DNA of 64,000 nt. It comes from an uncultured Porphyromonas sp. Lineage in GTDB: Bacteria > Bacteroidota > Bacteroidia > Bacteroidales > Porphyromonadaceae. The stretch spans positions 62,001 to 126,000 of the forward strand of contig NZ_CALHDW010000007.1 of NCBI RefSeq assembly GCF_938023125.1, given 5' to 3'. The notes beneath the pieces were generated by a model that worked only from the letters and a program-made list of their open reading frames with translations, made no database searches and was not told the origin of the DNA. Both the position numbers and the translations under genes were made by a program. Shown here in pieces: positions 1 through 6,992 of the stretch. The stretch's first letter is position 1, and every line of letters begins with the position of its first letter.

Positions 1-1796
1 TGATATACCACAGAGAGTATGAAGGCTTTTTGCAGAGTCTTCGTGAGCTTGGTGTGGTACATATCAAGGAAACTAAGAGCCCTAAGCAGTTCGATAACCT
101 ACAAGCCCTCCTCACTAAGCGTAAAGACTTGGCAGACCTGCGTCGTCGTGTAAAATCATTGCGATCCAAAGATGCTCCAGAGGTTTCTATGATCCTCCCT
201 CAATCTGAGGAGCAAGGAGTGGCTGTGCAGTCTGAAATAGAAGAACTCTTGGAGAAGGAACGGGATCTTGCTAGTCAGATTACCGCTCAACAACGAGAGA
301 TCGACTATTGGAGTATTTGGGGTGAGTATGACCTCGATCTGATGAAAAAACTTGAGAATGCGGGCTACAAGCTACACTTCTATGTAGTGGCTTCGCAGCA
401 GTTCAAGGAGGAATGGATTGATGAGTATCGCGCCATTAAGGTTAATGATTTTCGTGCTCAAGCCTACTTTGTTACGATTGGGCAAAGTGGCGACGCTCGC
501 CCCGAAGCCGAAGAGGTAAAGGCCCCAACGGCATCCATGGATGAGATGCAGAGAAAGTTAGGAACCCTACAGCAGGAAGCAGAAGAGGCCCATAATAGGA
601 TCGTTGAATTTGCTGATACTCGCTTGGGCGAACTGGATGGATATGATCAATTCATCGAGCGCGATTTTGATTTCGCTAATGCCCTCTTGCAGGCTGAACC
701 CGAGGCCAACGATACCCTTATGGTATTGGAGGGCTGGGTCCCCGAGAGAGTGGCAGACAAAATTGCTCCCGCTCTAGATGGTGTACCTTGCTACTACGAG
801 CAGGTAGAGATCGAGGCTAATGACAACGTACCCGTAAAGCTCAAAAACAATCGTTATGCTCGTCTTTTCGAGATGATAACGAAGATGTATTCGCTCCCTA
901 ACTATGGCGAATTGGACATTACGTCGTTGTTTGCTCCCTTCTTTATGCTCTTCTTTGCTCTTTGTTTTGGAGACGGTGGGTATGGACTCTTGCTTTTGAT
1001 AGGAGCTACCGTTGCTAAGGTAAAAGCTAAAGAGGACAGCGTAAAGTCTGTGTGCAGTATGCTTATGTGGCTAGGTGGAACCACAGCCATCGTAGGTTCT
1101 CTTATGGGAACTGTCTTTGGTATGGTAATGCCTTGGACCGGTGGTACGATACTCGGCTCTGTGCCCGATACCTACATCCTCAACCAGAACACAATGATGT
1201 ATTTGTCCGTTGTGCTGGGGCTTGTTCAGATTGTATTCGGTAAGTTTATTGCCGGCTATAAGACGCAAGTACAGAAGGGATTTAAGTATGGTTTGGCCAC
1301 TTATTGCTGGGCTGCCTTGATCCTCTTAGGAGGTCTTGGGCTTGTAGCAATGAAGTTAGGAGAAGGTAATCCCATGCTTGCTATGGCATCAAAAGTCCTC
1401 TTGGGGATTGCTGCTCTCGCCTTTGTTATTGCTTTGTTCTACAATACACCGGGCAAGAATATCTTCCTCAATTTTGGTTCCGGTTTATGGGCAACCTACA
1501 ACAATGCTTCCGGACTTCTAGGGGATACGCTCTCGTATATTCGTCTGTTTGCTATCGGTTTGACCGGTGGTATCTTGGGTGGGGTGTTTAATAACCTTGC
1601 CGTACAAGTGGGCGGAGGGCTCCCTGTAGGTCTCAATTTTGTGGTAATGGCAATCATTTTGCTATTTGGTCATGGTCTCAATTTTGGGCTGTGTATGATT
1701 AGCTCTTTGGTGCACCCTCTACGTCTTACATTTGTTGAATTCTACAAGAATGCAGAGTTTGAAGGTGGGGGGCGTCAATACACTCCTTTCAAGTAA
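1..1796 (+). CDS. ntpI: V-type ATP synthase subunit I (5' truncated by window edge)
   Basis: This is the membrane stator subunit of a rotary V-type ATPase. It forms the ion half-channels against the K ring and anchors the peripheral stalks. The reading frame is already open at base 3, and the residues before the first possible internal start (YHREYEG) match the conserved family N-terminus, so the true start lies outside the window. The N-terminal half is soluble and rich in charged helices typical of the stalk-binding arm. The C-terminal half has about seven hydrophobic segments, including the conserved GDGGYG and GDTLSYIRLFAIGL stretches. Subunit K follows 50 bp later in the same direction, as usual for these operons. 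The family assignment is secure; the real 5' end is unknown. Confidence 0.95.
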   Translation, partial: IYHREYEGFLQSLRELGVVHIKETKSPKQFDNLQALLTKRKDLADLRRRVKSLRSKDAPEVSMILPQSEEQGVAVQSEIEELLEKERDLASQITAQQREIDYWSIWGEYDLDLMKKLENAGYKLHFYVVASQQFKEEWIDEYRAIKVNDFRAQAYFVTIGQSGDARPEAEEVKAPTASMDEMQRKLGTLQQEAEEAHNRIVEFADTRLGELDGYDQFIERDFDFANALLQAEPEANDTLMVLEGWVPERVADKIAPALDGVPCYYEQVEIEANDNVPVKLKNNRYARLFEMITKMYSLPNYGELDITSLFAPFFMLFFALCFGDGGYGLLLLIGATVAKVKAKEDSVKSVCSMLMWLGGTTAIVGSLMGTVFGMVMPWTGGTILGSVPDTYILNQNTMMYLSVVLGLVQIVFGKFIAGYKTQVQKGFKYGLATYCWAALILLGGLGLVAMKLGEGNPMLAMASKVLLGIAALAFVIALFYNTPGKNIFLNFGSGLWATYNNASGLLGDTLSYIRLFAIGLTGGILGGVFNNLAVQVGGGLPVGLNFVVMAIILLFGHGLNFGLCMISSLVHPLRLTFVEFYKNAEFEGGGRQYTPFK

Positions 1797-1846
1797 TCAA
1801 TAATAGAAAAATCAAATAACTCAATCAATTAATTACAGTTCAAAGT

Positions 1847-2326
1847 ATGATTAACGTTCTAACCTACTTAGGAATTGCCCTCATGGTGGCCCTCACTGGT
1901 ATTGGCTCGGCAATTGGTGTAACTATTTGCGGTAACGCTACCGTTGGTGCTATGAAGAAGAATCCCGATGCAATGGGTTCGTACATTGCTCTTTCAGCTC
2001 TTCCTAGCTCACAGGGTCTTTACGGCTTCGTTGGTTTCTTTATGGCTCTTGGTCTTGTACAACAACTCGGTGCCGGCCTCAACATTATCGCTGCATGGGC
2101 TATCTTTGGAGCAGGTCTTACCCTTGGTGTTGTAGGTCTTCTCTCTGCTATTCGTCAGGCTCAAGTTTGTGCTAATGGTATTAAGACGATTGGTGGTGGT
2201 GACAACGTATTCGGTGCAACTATGGTGATGGCCGTATTCCCCGAGCTTTACGCTATTCTTGCCCTTCTCGTTGCTATCTTGATCTTCGGTGCTACTCCCG
2301 AACTTGCAGCAGCAATCGCAGCTTAA
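1847..2326 (+). CDS. ntpK: V-type ATP synthase subunit K (proteolipid ring)
   Basis: This is the 159-residue ring-forming proteolipid, with four membrane segments arranged as two fused hairpins, matching the usual length of about 156. Only the second hairpin carries the ion-binding glutamate (E133, in VFPELYAI). The first hairpin has LPSSQGLYGF instead. Residues L52, S55, Q56, Y59, Q104 and E133 line up with the sodium ligands I recall for Enterococcus hirae NtpK (L61, T64, Q65, Y68, Q110, E139), with one conservative Thr-to-Ser change. That suggests Na+ coupling, which is inference. It is the last gene of its operon and is followed by a strong terminator. Confidence 0.96.
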   Translation: MINVLTYLGIALMVALTGIGSAIGVTICGNATVGAMKKNPDAMGSYIALSALPSSQGLYGFVGFFMALGLVQQLGAGLNIIAAWAIFGAGLTLGVVGLLSAIRQAQVCANGIKTIGGGDNVFGATMVMAVFPELYAILALLVAILIFGATPELAAAIAA

Positions 2327-2384
2327 GAGTATCTAGAGAATAATCTTGTTTCCCTTTCTTTAGGGAGATAAATCATTTCTATAG

Positions 2385-2420
2385 CTCCTGCTCTCACTCC
2401 AGTAGAGCAGGAGTTTTTTT
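2385..2420 (+). terminator. Rho-independent terminator of the V-ATPase operon
   Basis: A perfect 10-bp stem (CTCCTGCTCT at 2385-2394 with AGAGCAGGAG at 2404-2413) and 9-nt loop is followed directly by seven T residues. It lies about 60 bp after the ntpK stop codon. Confidence 0.93.
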
Positions 2421-2540
2421 ATGTCCTTTTGTTTGCCTTATCGTGGGAGGGGGTATGGATGGTTTATTGCCTTACTCCATTTTCCGTGCGTATGATGCCT
2501 ATTCTGTCCCCTCTTGCATGATGACAAGAGGGGCGCTAGC

Positions 2541-2590
2541 GCGTCAAGATCTTGCTTGTCTAGTTCCACTGCTTGTTTATTTCGAGTTTA
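2541..2590 (+). repeat. Dispersed promoter-like repeat, copy 1
   Basis: This 50-bp block begins GCGTCAAGATCTTGC and ends TTTCGAGTTTA. It recurs at 2834-2883 with a single base difference, and in a more diverged form on the minus strand at about 6157-6222. In all three copies similarity continues to a -7-like box just downstream. No protein is encoded and no terminal inverted repeats are visible, so it reads as a regulatory or promoter module rather than an insertion sequence. Confidence 0.85.
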
Positions 2591-2594
2591 TTGT

Positions 2595-2602
2595 TACCTT
2601 CG
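2595..2602 (+). promoter_or_regulatory. Putative -7 box after repeat copy 1
   Basis: TACCTTCG resembles the Bacteroidota -7 consensus TAnnTTTG with one mismatch. A TTG about 19 bp upstream (in GCTTGTTT) suits a -33 element. The matching position in copy 3 is a perfect TACCTTTG, which supports the assignment. Confidence 0.5.
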
Positions 2603-2607
2603 TGGTG

Positions 2608-2690
2608 TGAGGTACGGTGGTAAGATCGGGCTTTTGCCCCGCCGTTCGTCGCTCCCAATAGCGCACTAGAAATAGTGCGCTATTATTTTC
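2608..2690 (+). ncRNA. Candidate small structured RNA
   Basis: Starting about 6 bp after the -7 box, the segment folds into a GGGC-TTTT-GCCC hairpin (2628-2639). An outer stem ACGGTGG/CCGCCGT (2614-2620 with 2639-2645) flanks it. Then comes a perfect 12-bp stem AATAGCGCACTA/TAGTGCGCTATT (2657-2668 with 2673-2684) closed by a GAAA tetraloop, followed by a T-rich tract. Promoter, structured body and terminator-like hairpin sit at small-RNA spacing. No convincing reading frame lies inside. Transcription is inferred. Confidence 0.45.
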
Positions 2691-2833
2691 CCCCTATATA
2701 GATGTACATTTGTTCATCACCTAAATATCTATTCATCTTCTTGGTGATGGGACTTGTACAATCCCTCCCTCGCTGTGTATAGGAGCCTCGTTAGCTCCTC
2801 TTGCAATAATGACCAGTAGGTCCGTTAGCTAAT

Positions 2834-2883
2834 GCGTCAAGATCTTGCTTGTCTAGTTCCATTGCTTGTTTATTTCGAGTTTA
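2834..2883 (+). repeat. Dispersed promoter-like repeat, copy 2
   Basis: This is a direct repeat of 2541-2590 with 49 of 50 bases identical. It is preceded by GTTAGCTAAT, resembling the GTTAGCAATA that precedes copy 3. A -7-like TATCTTCG follows at 2887-2894, at the same distance as in copy 1. Confidence 0.85.
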
Positions 2884-2886
2884 TCT

Positions 2887-2894
2887 TATCTTCG
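2887..2894 (+). promoter_or_regulatory. Putative -7 box after repeat copy 2
   Basis: TATCTTCG differs from TAnnTTTG at one position and lies at the same place relative to the repeat as the boxes of copies 1 and 3. Confidence 0.45.
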
Positions 2895-2899
2895 CAGTG

Positions 2900-3076
2900 C
2901 GAGGGTGTCGTTAAGCTCTTTCGGAGAGCCCGCCCCACGCTCAGAAAGCTCACTACTTCGATAGTTGACTTTCACTTTATATAACCGACTATCTTCTGTT
3001 CCTAGTATAATCTCGTCAATGGCGTTCCATTGACTGTCCCCTTGAATCCGTTCTGTCGTTTTAATCTCGATTCAAG
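2900..3076 (+). other. Non-coding segment with serial hairpins
   Basis: Downstream of repeat copy 2 there is no credible gene but several stems. These are GCTCT/AGAGC around TTCGG (2915-2929), GATAGTTG/CGACTATC (2960-2967 with 2986-2993, one wobble), the perfect GTCAATGG-CGTT-CCATTGAC (3015-3034), and CTTGAATC/GATTCAAG (3041-3048 with 3069-3076). An alternative stem GAAAG/CTTTC (2944-2948 with 2969-2973) would compete with the second. This may be a structured RNA; no known class was recognised. The rest of 2421-3181 shows nothing further. Confidence 0.35.
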
Positions 3077-3174
3077 TTCGTATACAGAGAGCTGACATAG
3101 AGTACAACAATATGGCAATTTGTACATATCCCATTCTGCTAGCTTCTTGCCCGGTAGTTGTCCTATTCGCCTGA

Positions 3175-3219
3175 ATAAAACAAGGGGATGAACTCCAGAT
3201 TATTGGAGCGCATCCCCTT
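3175..3219 (-). terminator. Terminator after the DUF4190-like gene
   Basis: Read on the minus strand, AAGGGGATG and CATCCCCTT (3211-3219 and 3182-3190) form a 9-bp stem. An inner CTCCA/TGGAG stem lies within it, and GTTTTATTC follows. It lies about 25 bp beyond the gene's stop codon. Confidence 0.85.
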
Positions 3220-3242
3220 CTTACTATTTACTCGTGATGAAT

Positions 3243-3635
3243 TTACGAGGCTGCTAGTACTGCGGCAAAAATACCAAAGAATATGATCGATATGATAAGA
3301 TCGACAAAGGATATGCACAAACCGGCGATAGCAAGTCCCTTGGGCTTCTTTGCCATACCTACGGCAGAGAGTATTACACCTAAGATCCACAGGATGACAT
3401 TCACAACAGGGATCCAGCAAAGGATTAGGCTGATTGTGGCTAGAACAAACCCTGCTGTACCTACTCCGTTTGTCTTTTGTTCCTCATGCCGAATGATAAT
3501 TGTTTGCTGTGGAGTTCCATATGAGGGAGGAGTTACGGGCCTAATAGGGGGTGTTGCAGGCCTAATGGGAGGCGGGGTCGGTCTAAAACTTGATTCCTCG
3601 TCGTCTCGTGGTACTTGGGGTATATTTGGTTCCAT
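3243..3635 (-). CDS. DUF4190-like membrane protein
   Basis: This is a 130-residue protein with two parts. Residues 1-55 are a proline-rich, presumably cytosolic segment with repeated PP-IRP-TPP motifs. Residues 57-128 hold two long hydrophobic helices separated by the short positive loop GMAKKPKGLAIAG, the arrangement of DUF4190 proteins. The function is unknown; family members are thought to be small membrane proteins. It is a single-gene unit with its own promoter (3668-3675) and terminator. Confidence 0.85.
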   Translation of the reverse strand: MEPNIPQVPRDDEESSFRPTPPPIRPATPPIRPVTPPSYGTPQQTIIIRHEEQKTNGVGTAGFVLATISLILCWIPVVNVILWILGVILSAVGMAKKPKGLAIAGLCISFVDLIISIIFFGIFAAVLAAS

Positions 3636-3667
3636 ACTCGATCTGTTTTTACAAATTCATGCTGATA

Positions 3668-3675
3668 CAAAGATA
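3668..3675 (-). promoter_or_regulatory. -7 box of the DUF4190-like gene
   Basis: CAAAGATA on the plus strand reads TATCTTTG on the minus strand, a perfect TAnnTTTG match. It lies about 33 bp upstream of the ATG, with TTGC about 17 bp further upstream as a possible -33 element. Confidence 0.75.
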
Positions 3676-3837
3676 GTCTTTTTTTGCAACAGAATTGTAA
3701 ATAAAGTGCTGCTATATAGTCTCTTTTTCCTTCCTATAATCTTGGTTTTAGGGGGCTGTAAAGTCTTTTATCCCTATCTCTCTAATCCTCATAAATGACT
3801 CTAAAAGGGTAAGTTGGATTCTATTGAGTCATTCTCT

Positions 3838-3970
3838 GGCTGGATTTGAAAAGTTTTTAGGTTAGAAACCCGAAGCTCTTTTACCCAAAATAAAAATAAT
3901 TCTCACCTGGTAAGGAAGTGCATTTTAGCTAGTATTTGTCGGGGTTTTAGCTGTTTTTTAGAGGCCTTGT
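3838..3970 (-). repeat. Degenerate array with period of about 22 nt (array 1)
   Basis: Read on the minus strand, unit heads AGCTAAAA, AGCTAAAA, AGGTGAGAA, GGGTAAAAG, ACCTAAAAA and AGCC occur at plus positions 3949, 3927, 3905, 3883, 3859 and 3838. Spacings are 22, 22, 22, 24 and 21. The rest of each unit is variable and A/T rich. The array lies about 165 bp upstream of the minus-strand promoter at 3668-3675. The remainder of the gap (3971-4382) has a G-rich stretch and only a weak promoter candidate. Confidence 0.55.
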
Positions 3971-4216
3971 ACCGGGGGCCTGAAATATGGAGGGCGGGGC
4001 GGTAAAAGGGCAAAGAGAGGGGCAAGGGAGGATTCACTTTCCTTTGCTTGAGATCTTCCTTTAGGATTGATTCTCTAGAACGGGGACAGAGTATTGAATG
4101 TGGATAGAGGAGGGGAGTGTAGAGTGGGGATATATTCCTTTATTTTCACTAGTTTTCATCCTTATAATCAGTGTGTTATATCTAGATGAAATGTGTGCCA
4201 TTTGTAGGTTTTGTAT

Positions 4217-4224
4217 TATGTTTG
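4217..4224 (+). promoter_or_regulatory. Possible -7 box for the PepSY-like genes
   Basis: TATGTTTG fits TAnnTTTG and lies about 160 bp upstream of the first PepSY-like gene. No convincing -33 element is at the right distance, so this is tentative. The intervening leader contains a small hairpin AAGGACA...TGTCCCTT at about 4344-4363. Confidence 0.3.
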
Positions 4225-4382
4225 CCGTGAGATTGATGGGAGGGTATTATTTTTATCCCTTTTTTTCTCAAGGCGATTTTTGATAAATGCCACTATCCTA
4301 AGAGCGGTTTGAACTAATTCCTTCCGCCTACGTTTAGTGGGAATAAGGACAGAGTGTGTCCCTTAGTATTAGTATTGATTTA

Positions 4383-4844
4383 ATGAGAATGAAGATGAAG
4401 AAGATTGTATTTGCGCTCTTTTCGGTTGTGAGCCTAACGCTAATGTTGTCACTGACTTCGATGAAGGATGATGATAAACCGATCTCCTTTGCACAATTGC
4501 CCAAAGTGGCTCAGCAGTTTGTGAAAGCGAATTTTACATCGAAAGTCTCTTTAGTGACTCTCGATAATGACCTAATTGGTAAGAGCTACGAAGTGATATT
4601 GGAGAATGCTACTCGCATAGAGTTTGACGGGAAAGGCAATTGGAAAGAGGTTGATGCTGAGCATGGAGTAGTCCCCCAAAAGATTGTTCCTAATGCTATC
4701 TCTAGCTATGTAGCCAAGAATTTCTCTGGTACCTCCATTAAGCAGATAGAGAAGCGTAGGAGAGGGGGCTACCAAGTGGAGCTCTCTAATGGGTTGGAAT
4801 TGACGTTCGATTCGAACCTCAAGTTTGTACGTATAGATGACTAA
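4383..4844 (+). CDS. Exported PepSY-like domain protein
   Basis: From the ATG at 4383 this is a 153-residue protein with a signal peptide (MKMKKIVFALFSVVSLTLML). Two copies of a PepSY-like unit follow, with the signature LP..AQQFVKANF and a second helix NAISSYVAKNF. Each is followed by strands containing EVILEN..IEFDGKGNWKEV and YQVELSNGLELTFDSN. This matches the family of putative beta-lactamase-inhibitor-like PepSY proteins common in Bacteroidota. The frame extends upstream to a GTG, but the signal peptide favours one of the ATGs at 4383, 4389 or 4395. It lies 30 bp before a related lipoprotein gene, probably in one transcript. The function in this organism is unknown. Confidence 0.85.
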   Translation: MRMKMKKIVFALFSVVSLTLMLSLTSMKDDDKPISFAQLPKVAQQFVKANFTSKVSLVTLDNDLIGKSYEVILENATRIEFDGKGNWKEVDAEHGVVPQKIVPNAISSYVAKNFSGTSIKQIEKRRRGGYQVELSNGLELTFDSNLKFVRIDD

Positions 4845-4874
4845 ATACAAGTATAAATCAAAAAGAAAGAAGCT

Positions 4875-5786
4875 ATGAGGAAAGTCTTGTTTTTCTCCCT
4901 TTTGATAGGGATGATTGGATTGGTTAGCTGCGGTAGACGAGGGTTGGATAGCGATTCCGTCCCAACAACTCCTGTGAGCACAGATCTATTGCCATCTGAG
5001 GCTAGAACGACCCTTGATGCCATTAAGGGCTATGACGTAGCCTCTTCTGTTAAGTTTGCGTTTCTCACAGACAGAGGTTCTCTTTTCGAATCTCGTTTGC
5101 TGTCTAAGATGAGAACGGCAGCTACGATTCTCGAAATCGAGTTTGATATGAATGGTATCTGGACGGATATTGAGGCCGAGAATGGCCATATCCCCCTGGA
5201 GGTAATCATGAGATTGCGCTACTTCCCTAGAAGAATTGCTGAATATATCGAGAAGAATCGTCTTTTGGTAGAGGAGATTGAGCGTAAATCTTATGGTTTT
5301 AAGGTAGAAACCGTGGAGGATGCTAAGTACTTCTTCGACAAACGTGGAAACCTAATCGGCAATAATGAGCCAAAAGATCCGGTTGTAAATGTAGATGAGA
5401 CTATAACAAGGGCTGCACTGAGTTTTGTGAATGCTCACTTCCCTGGTTATCGGATCGTTCGTACCAACACAGAACGAGAAAATGGTGCTTTGCACCATAA
5501 GTTCTACCTCCAAAAGGGTTATAACGAAGGTTACAAACTTGAGTACAGAACCCCCGATACGTTGGTAGAGATTGAGGGAGACGAGGATTGGCGTTTGTTT
5601 ATCCCCGAAAGTGCATTGCGTGCTTTCTTGCCAGCTCCTGCTATAACCTATCTTGCGAATAAGAAGCTTCTAGCTTTTGTTTCTGACGTGGAACTCGATA
5701 AGAATGTGTATAAGGTAGAAGCTGGAAGGTACGATTTGAAATTCTCCTATACGGGAGAACTCTTAGAAGAGGAGATCGACGACTAA
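4875..5786 (+). CDS. Lipoprotein with tandem PepSY-like units
   Basis: This is a 303-residue lipoprotein. The signal peptide ends in the lipobox GLVSCG, placing the lipidated cysteine at position 19. The mature part holds about three PepSY-like modules. Recognisable pieces are ATILEIEFDMNGIWTDIEAE, then FPRRIAEYIEKN, KVETVEDAKYFFDKRGNLI, RAALSFVNAHFPGY and LKFSYTGELLEEEIDD. It is a longer relative of the preceding gene. Such proteins are thought to bind ligands or peptides in the envelope, but no function can be assigned here. A strong terminator follows 45 bp downstream. Confidence 0.82.
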   Translation: MRKVLFFSLLIGMIGLVSCGRRGLDSDSVPTTPVSTDLLPSEARTTLDAIKGYDVASSVKFAFLTDRGSLFESRLLSKMRTAATILEIEFDMNGIWTDIEAENGHIPLEVIMRLRYFPRRIAEYIEKNRLLVEEIERKSYGFKVETVEDAKYFFDKRGNLIGNNEPKDPVVNVDETITRAALSFVNAHFPGYRIVRTNTERENGALHHKFYLQKGYNEGYKLEYRTPDTLVEIEGDEDWRLFIPESALRAFLPAPAITYLANKKLLAFVSDVELDKNVYKVEAGRYDLKFSYTGELLEEEIDD

Positions 5787-5830
5787 ATACTTTATCTCTA
5801 AAATAGAGACCCTTTGGGGATTATAAGGTG

Positions 5831-5859
5831 GGGGCTTCTCTTGTGAGGAGCCCCTTTTT
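5831..5859 (+). terminator. Terminator after the PepSY-like pair
   Basis: GGGGCTTCTC pairs with GAGGAGCCCC (one G-T wobble) around a TTGT loop and is followed by five T residues. Confidence 0.9.
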
Positions 5860-6059
5860 ATATGGATTAAGGCTGGAAATAAAAGGAAAAGAGCAGATGA
5901 CATTCTTATGACAGATACTAAAGGGTGTATACCGAATCTGCTTGTCTTGAGCCTCTTTATTATGGGACAGAGGGGAGAGCCACTGCTGCGCACAAAGGGA
6001 GCTAGCATCTATTATTGACTACAAATTTAACTAGAGAGCAGATATGAAGTAATGCATGC

Positions 6060-6143
6060 CCCCATAAGATACAACCGCCAAAGGTCTAGAGGCCTTTGGC
6101 GGAGGAGGGGCGTGATGGGTATGGTTCCCATCTCACCAATCTT
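6060..6143 (-). ncRNA. Candidate small structured RNA
   Basis: On the minus strand, downstream of the -7 box at 6149-6156, the sequence holds the hairpin GATGGG/CCCATC (6113-6131). It is followed by a perfect 10-bp stem CCGCCAAAGG/CCTTTGGCGG (6075-6084 with 6093-6102) and then TTGTATCTTAT. The arrangement of promoter, hairpin and terminator-like hairpin mirrors the candidate at 2608-2690. No reading frame of note is present. The rest of 5860-6330 shows nothing else. Confidence 0.42.
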
Positions 6144-6148
6144 TGATG

Positions 6149-6156
6149 CAAAGGTA
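6149..6156 (-). promoter_or_regulatory. -7 box after repeat copy 3
   Basis: CAAAGGTA reads TACCTTTG on the minus strand, a perfect TAnnTTTG match, at the position corresponding to the weaker boxes of repeat copies 1 and 2. Confidence 0.6.
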
Positions 6157-6222
6157 AAAATAAAATCGAGATAAATAAATCATGGAACTAGAAAAGCAAG
6201 ACCTTGAGCGCTATTGCTAACG
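6157..6222 (-). repeat. Dispersed promoter-like repeat, copy 3
   Basis: Read on the minus strand this segment contains GTTAGCAATAGCG, CTCAAGGTCTTGCTT and TCTAGTTCCA. It then has TTATTTATCTCGATTTTAT. It aligns with copies 1 and 2 along about 60 nt with several substitutions and small gaps. It is inverted relative to them. Confidence 0.7.
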
Positions 6223-6268
6223 ACTTGCCCGTTATTTTGTGTGTGAGAAGAGTCCTTTTTATAAGAAT

Positions 6269-6308
6269 CCCCAGAGAGTATTCGGGGGGATGAGAACACT
6301 CTCTGGGG
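6269..6308 (-). terminator. Hairpin after the LuxR-type regulator
   Basis: A perfect 11-bp stem CCCCAGAGAGT/ACTCTCTGGGG (6269-6279 with 6298-6308) lies about 30 bp beyond the stop codon of the minus-strand regulator. The following tract (ATTCTTAT) is only moderately T rich. Confidence 0.7.
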
Positions 6309-6336
6309 AGACCTTTTGGAAAATGTACCCCTATTA

Positions 6337-6936
6337 CTAGGTATGAATTTCGTCGATATTTACAAGCTTATTGACGATGGCATATATCGTGAGTCCGCTA
6401 GGGCTATGGATCTTAAGCTTCTTGGCAATATTGCGTCTGTGGGTAATTACGGTGTGAATAGAGATGGAGAGCTTGGTGGAAATTTCCTTGTTGGTAAGCC
6501 CCTTTGCCACGTAAGCTACCACGTCTTTTTCTCTTGGTGAGAGTAGGCGTTCACTGTCTAGATCCATCTCTTCGTTTTCGGCTTGGCTAACAATGGAGAG
6601 GAGGTTTTGCAGGATGGATTCAGCAGAGTCTCCAATATTGATAGTCGCATCGTAGCTATAAAGCAGGGAGGGGTCAACGGGCCCGGTCGTAAGCGCCAAG
6701 ATCTTGGCGTGTGCTACGTTTAAGAATCGTTCGTCTAAGTGTACCCCCATTATGATGGGATTCATCAAGATAATATCGGGAGTAAAGAAATGAATGCTAG
6801 AGATAATGCTCTCTACATCAATATCAAATGCAATCTGCGTTCTGAACTTATTCGAGCGCTTGATCACAGCCTCTATCCCCAAAGCAATTACCGGATTGGG
6901 CTCTACGATGAGTAGTTTATGTACGCTTTGTATCAT
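6337..6936 (-). CDS. LuxR-family regulator with degenerate receiver
   Basis: This is a 199-residue two-domain regulator. Residues 5-120 resemble a response-regulator receiver, but the acidic pocket is replaced (E12-P-N) and the usual phospho-acceptor aspartate is asparagine (N59 in ILMNPIIMG). Phosphorylation is therefore unlikely. Residues 132-195 are a clear LuxR-type helix-turn-helix (LSPREKDVVAYVAKGLTNKE, then SIHTVITHRRNIAKKL). It follows the hemerythrin-domain gene by 57 bp in the same direction and probably shares its promoter, so the pair may form a redox- or gas-responsive unit. That link is inference from context. Confidence 0.88.
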   Translation of the reverse strand: MIQSVHKLLIVEPNPVIALGIEAVIKRSNKFRTQIAFDIDVESIISSIHFFTPDIILMNPIIMGVHLDERFLNVAHAKILALTTGPVDPSLLYSYDATINIGDSAESILQNLLSIVSQAENEEMDLDSERLLSPREKDVVAYVAKGLTNKEISTKLSISIHTVITHRRNIAKKLKIHSPSGLTIYAIVNKLVNIDEIHT

Positions 6937-6992
6937 CTCAAATTTTATTTCCTCTAAGAATCAGACTTTAGTCCTATAAGGGTTTGTGGGGA

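Noticed and set aside
2541..2883. Insertion sequence or transposon ends
   Set aside because: The two 50-bp copies are direct repeats, but no transposase, terminal inverted repeats or target duplications are visible, and a third copy is diverged and inverted.
4098..4283. Possible 61-residue protein on the plus strand
   Set aside because: Atypical composition, no family resemblance, no ribosome binding site and no conserved neighbours. It lies in an AT-rich intergenic region.
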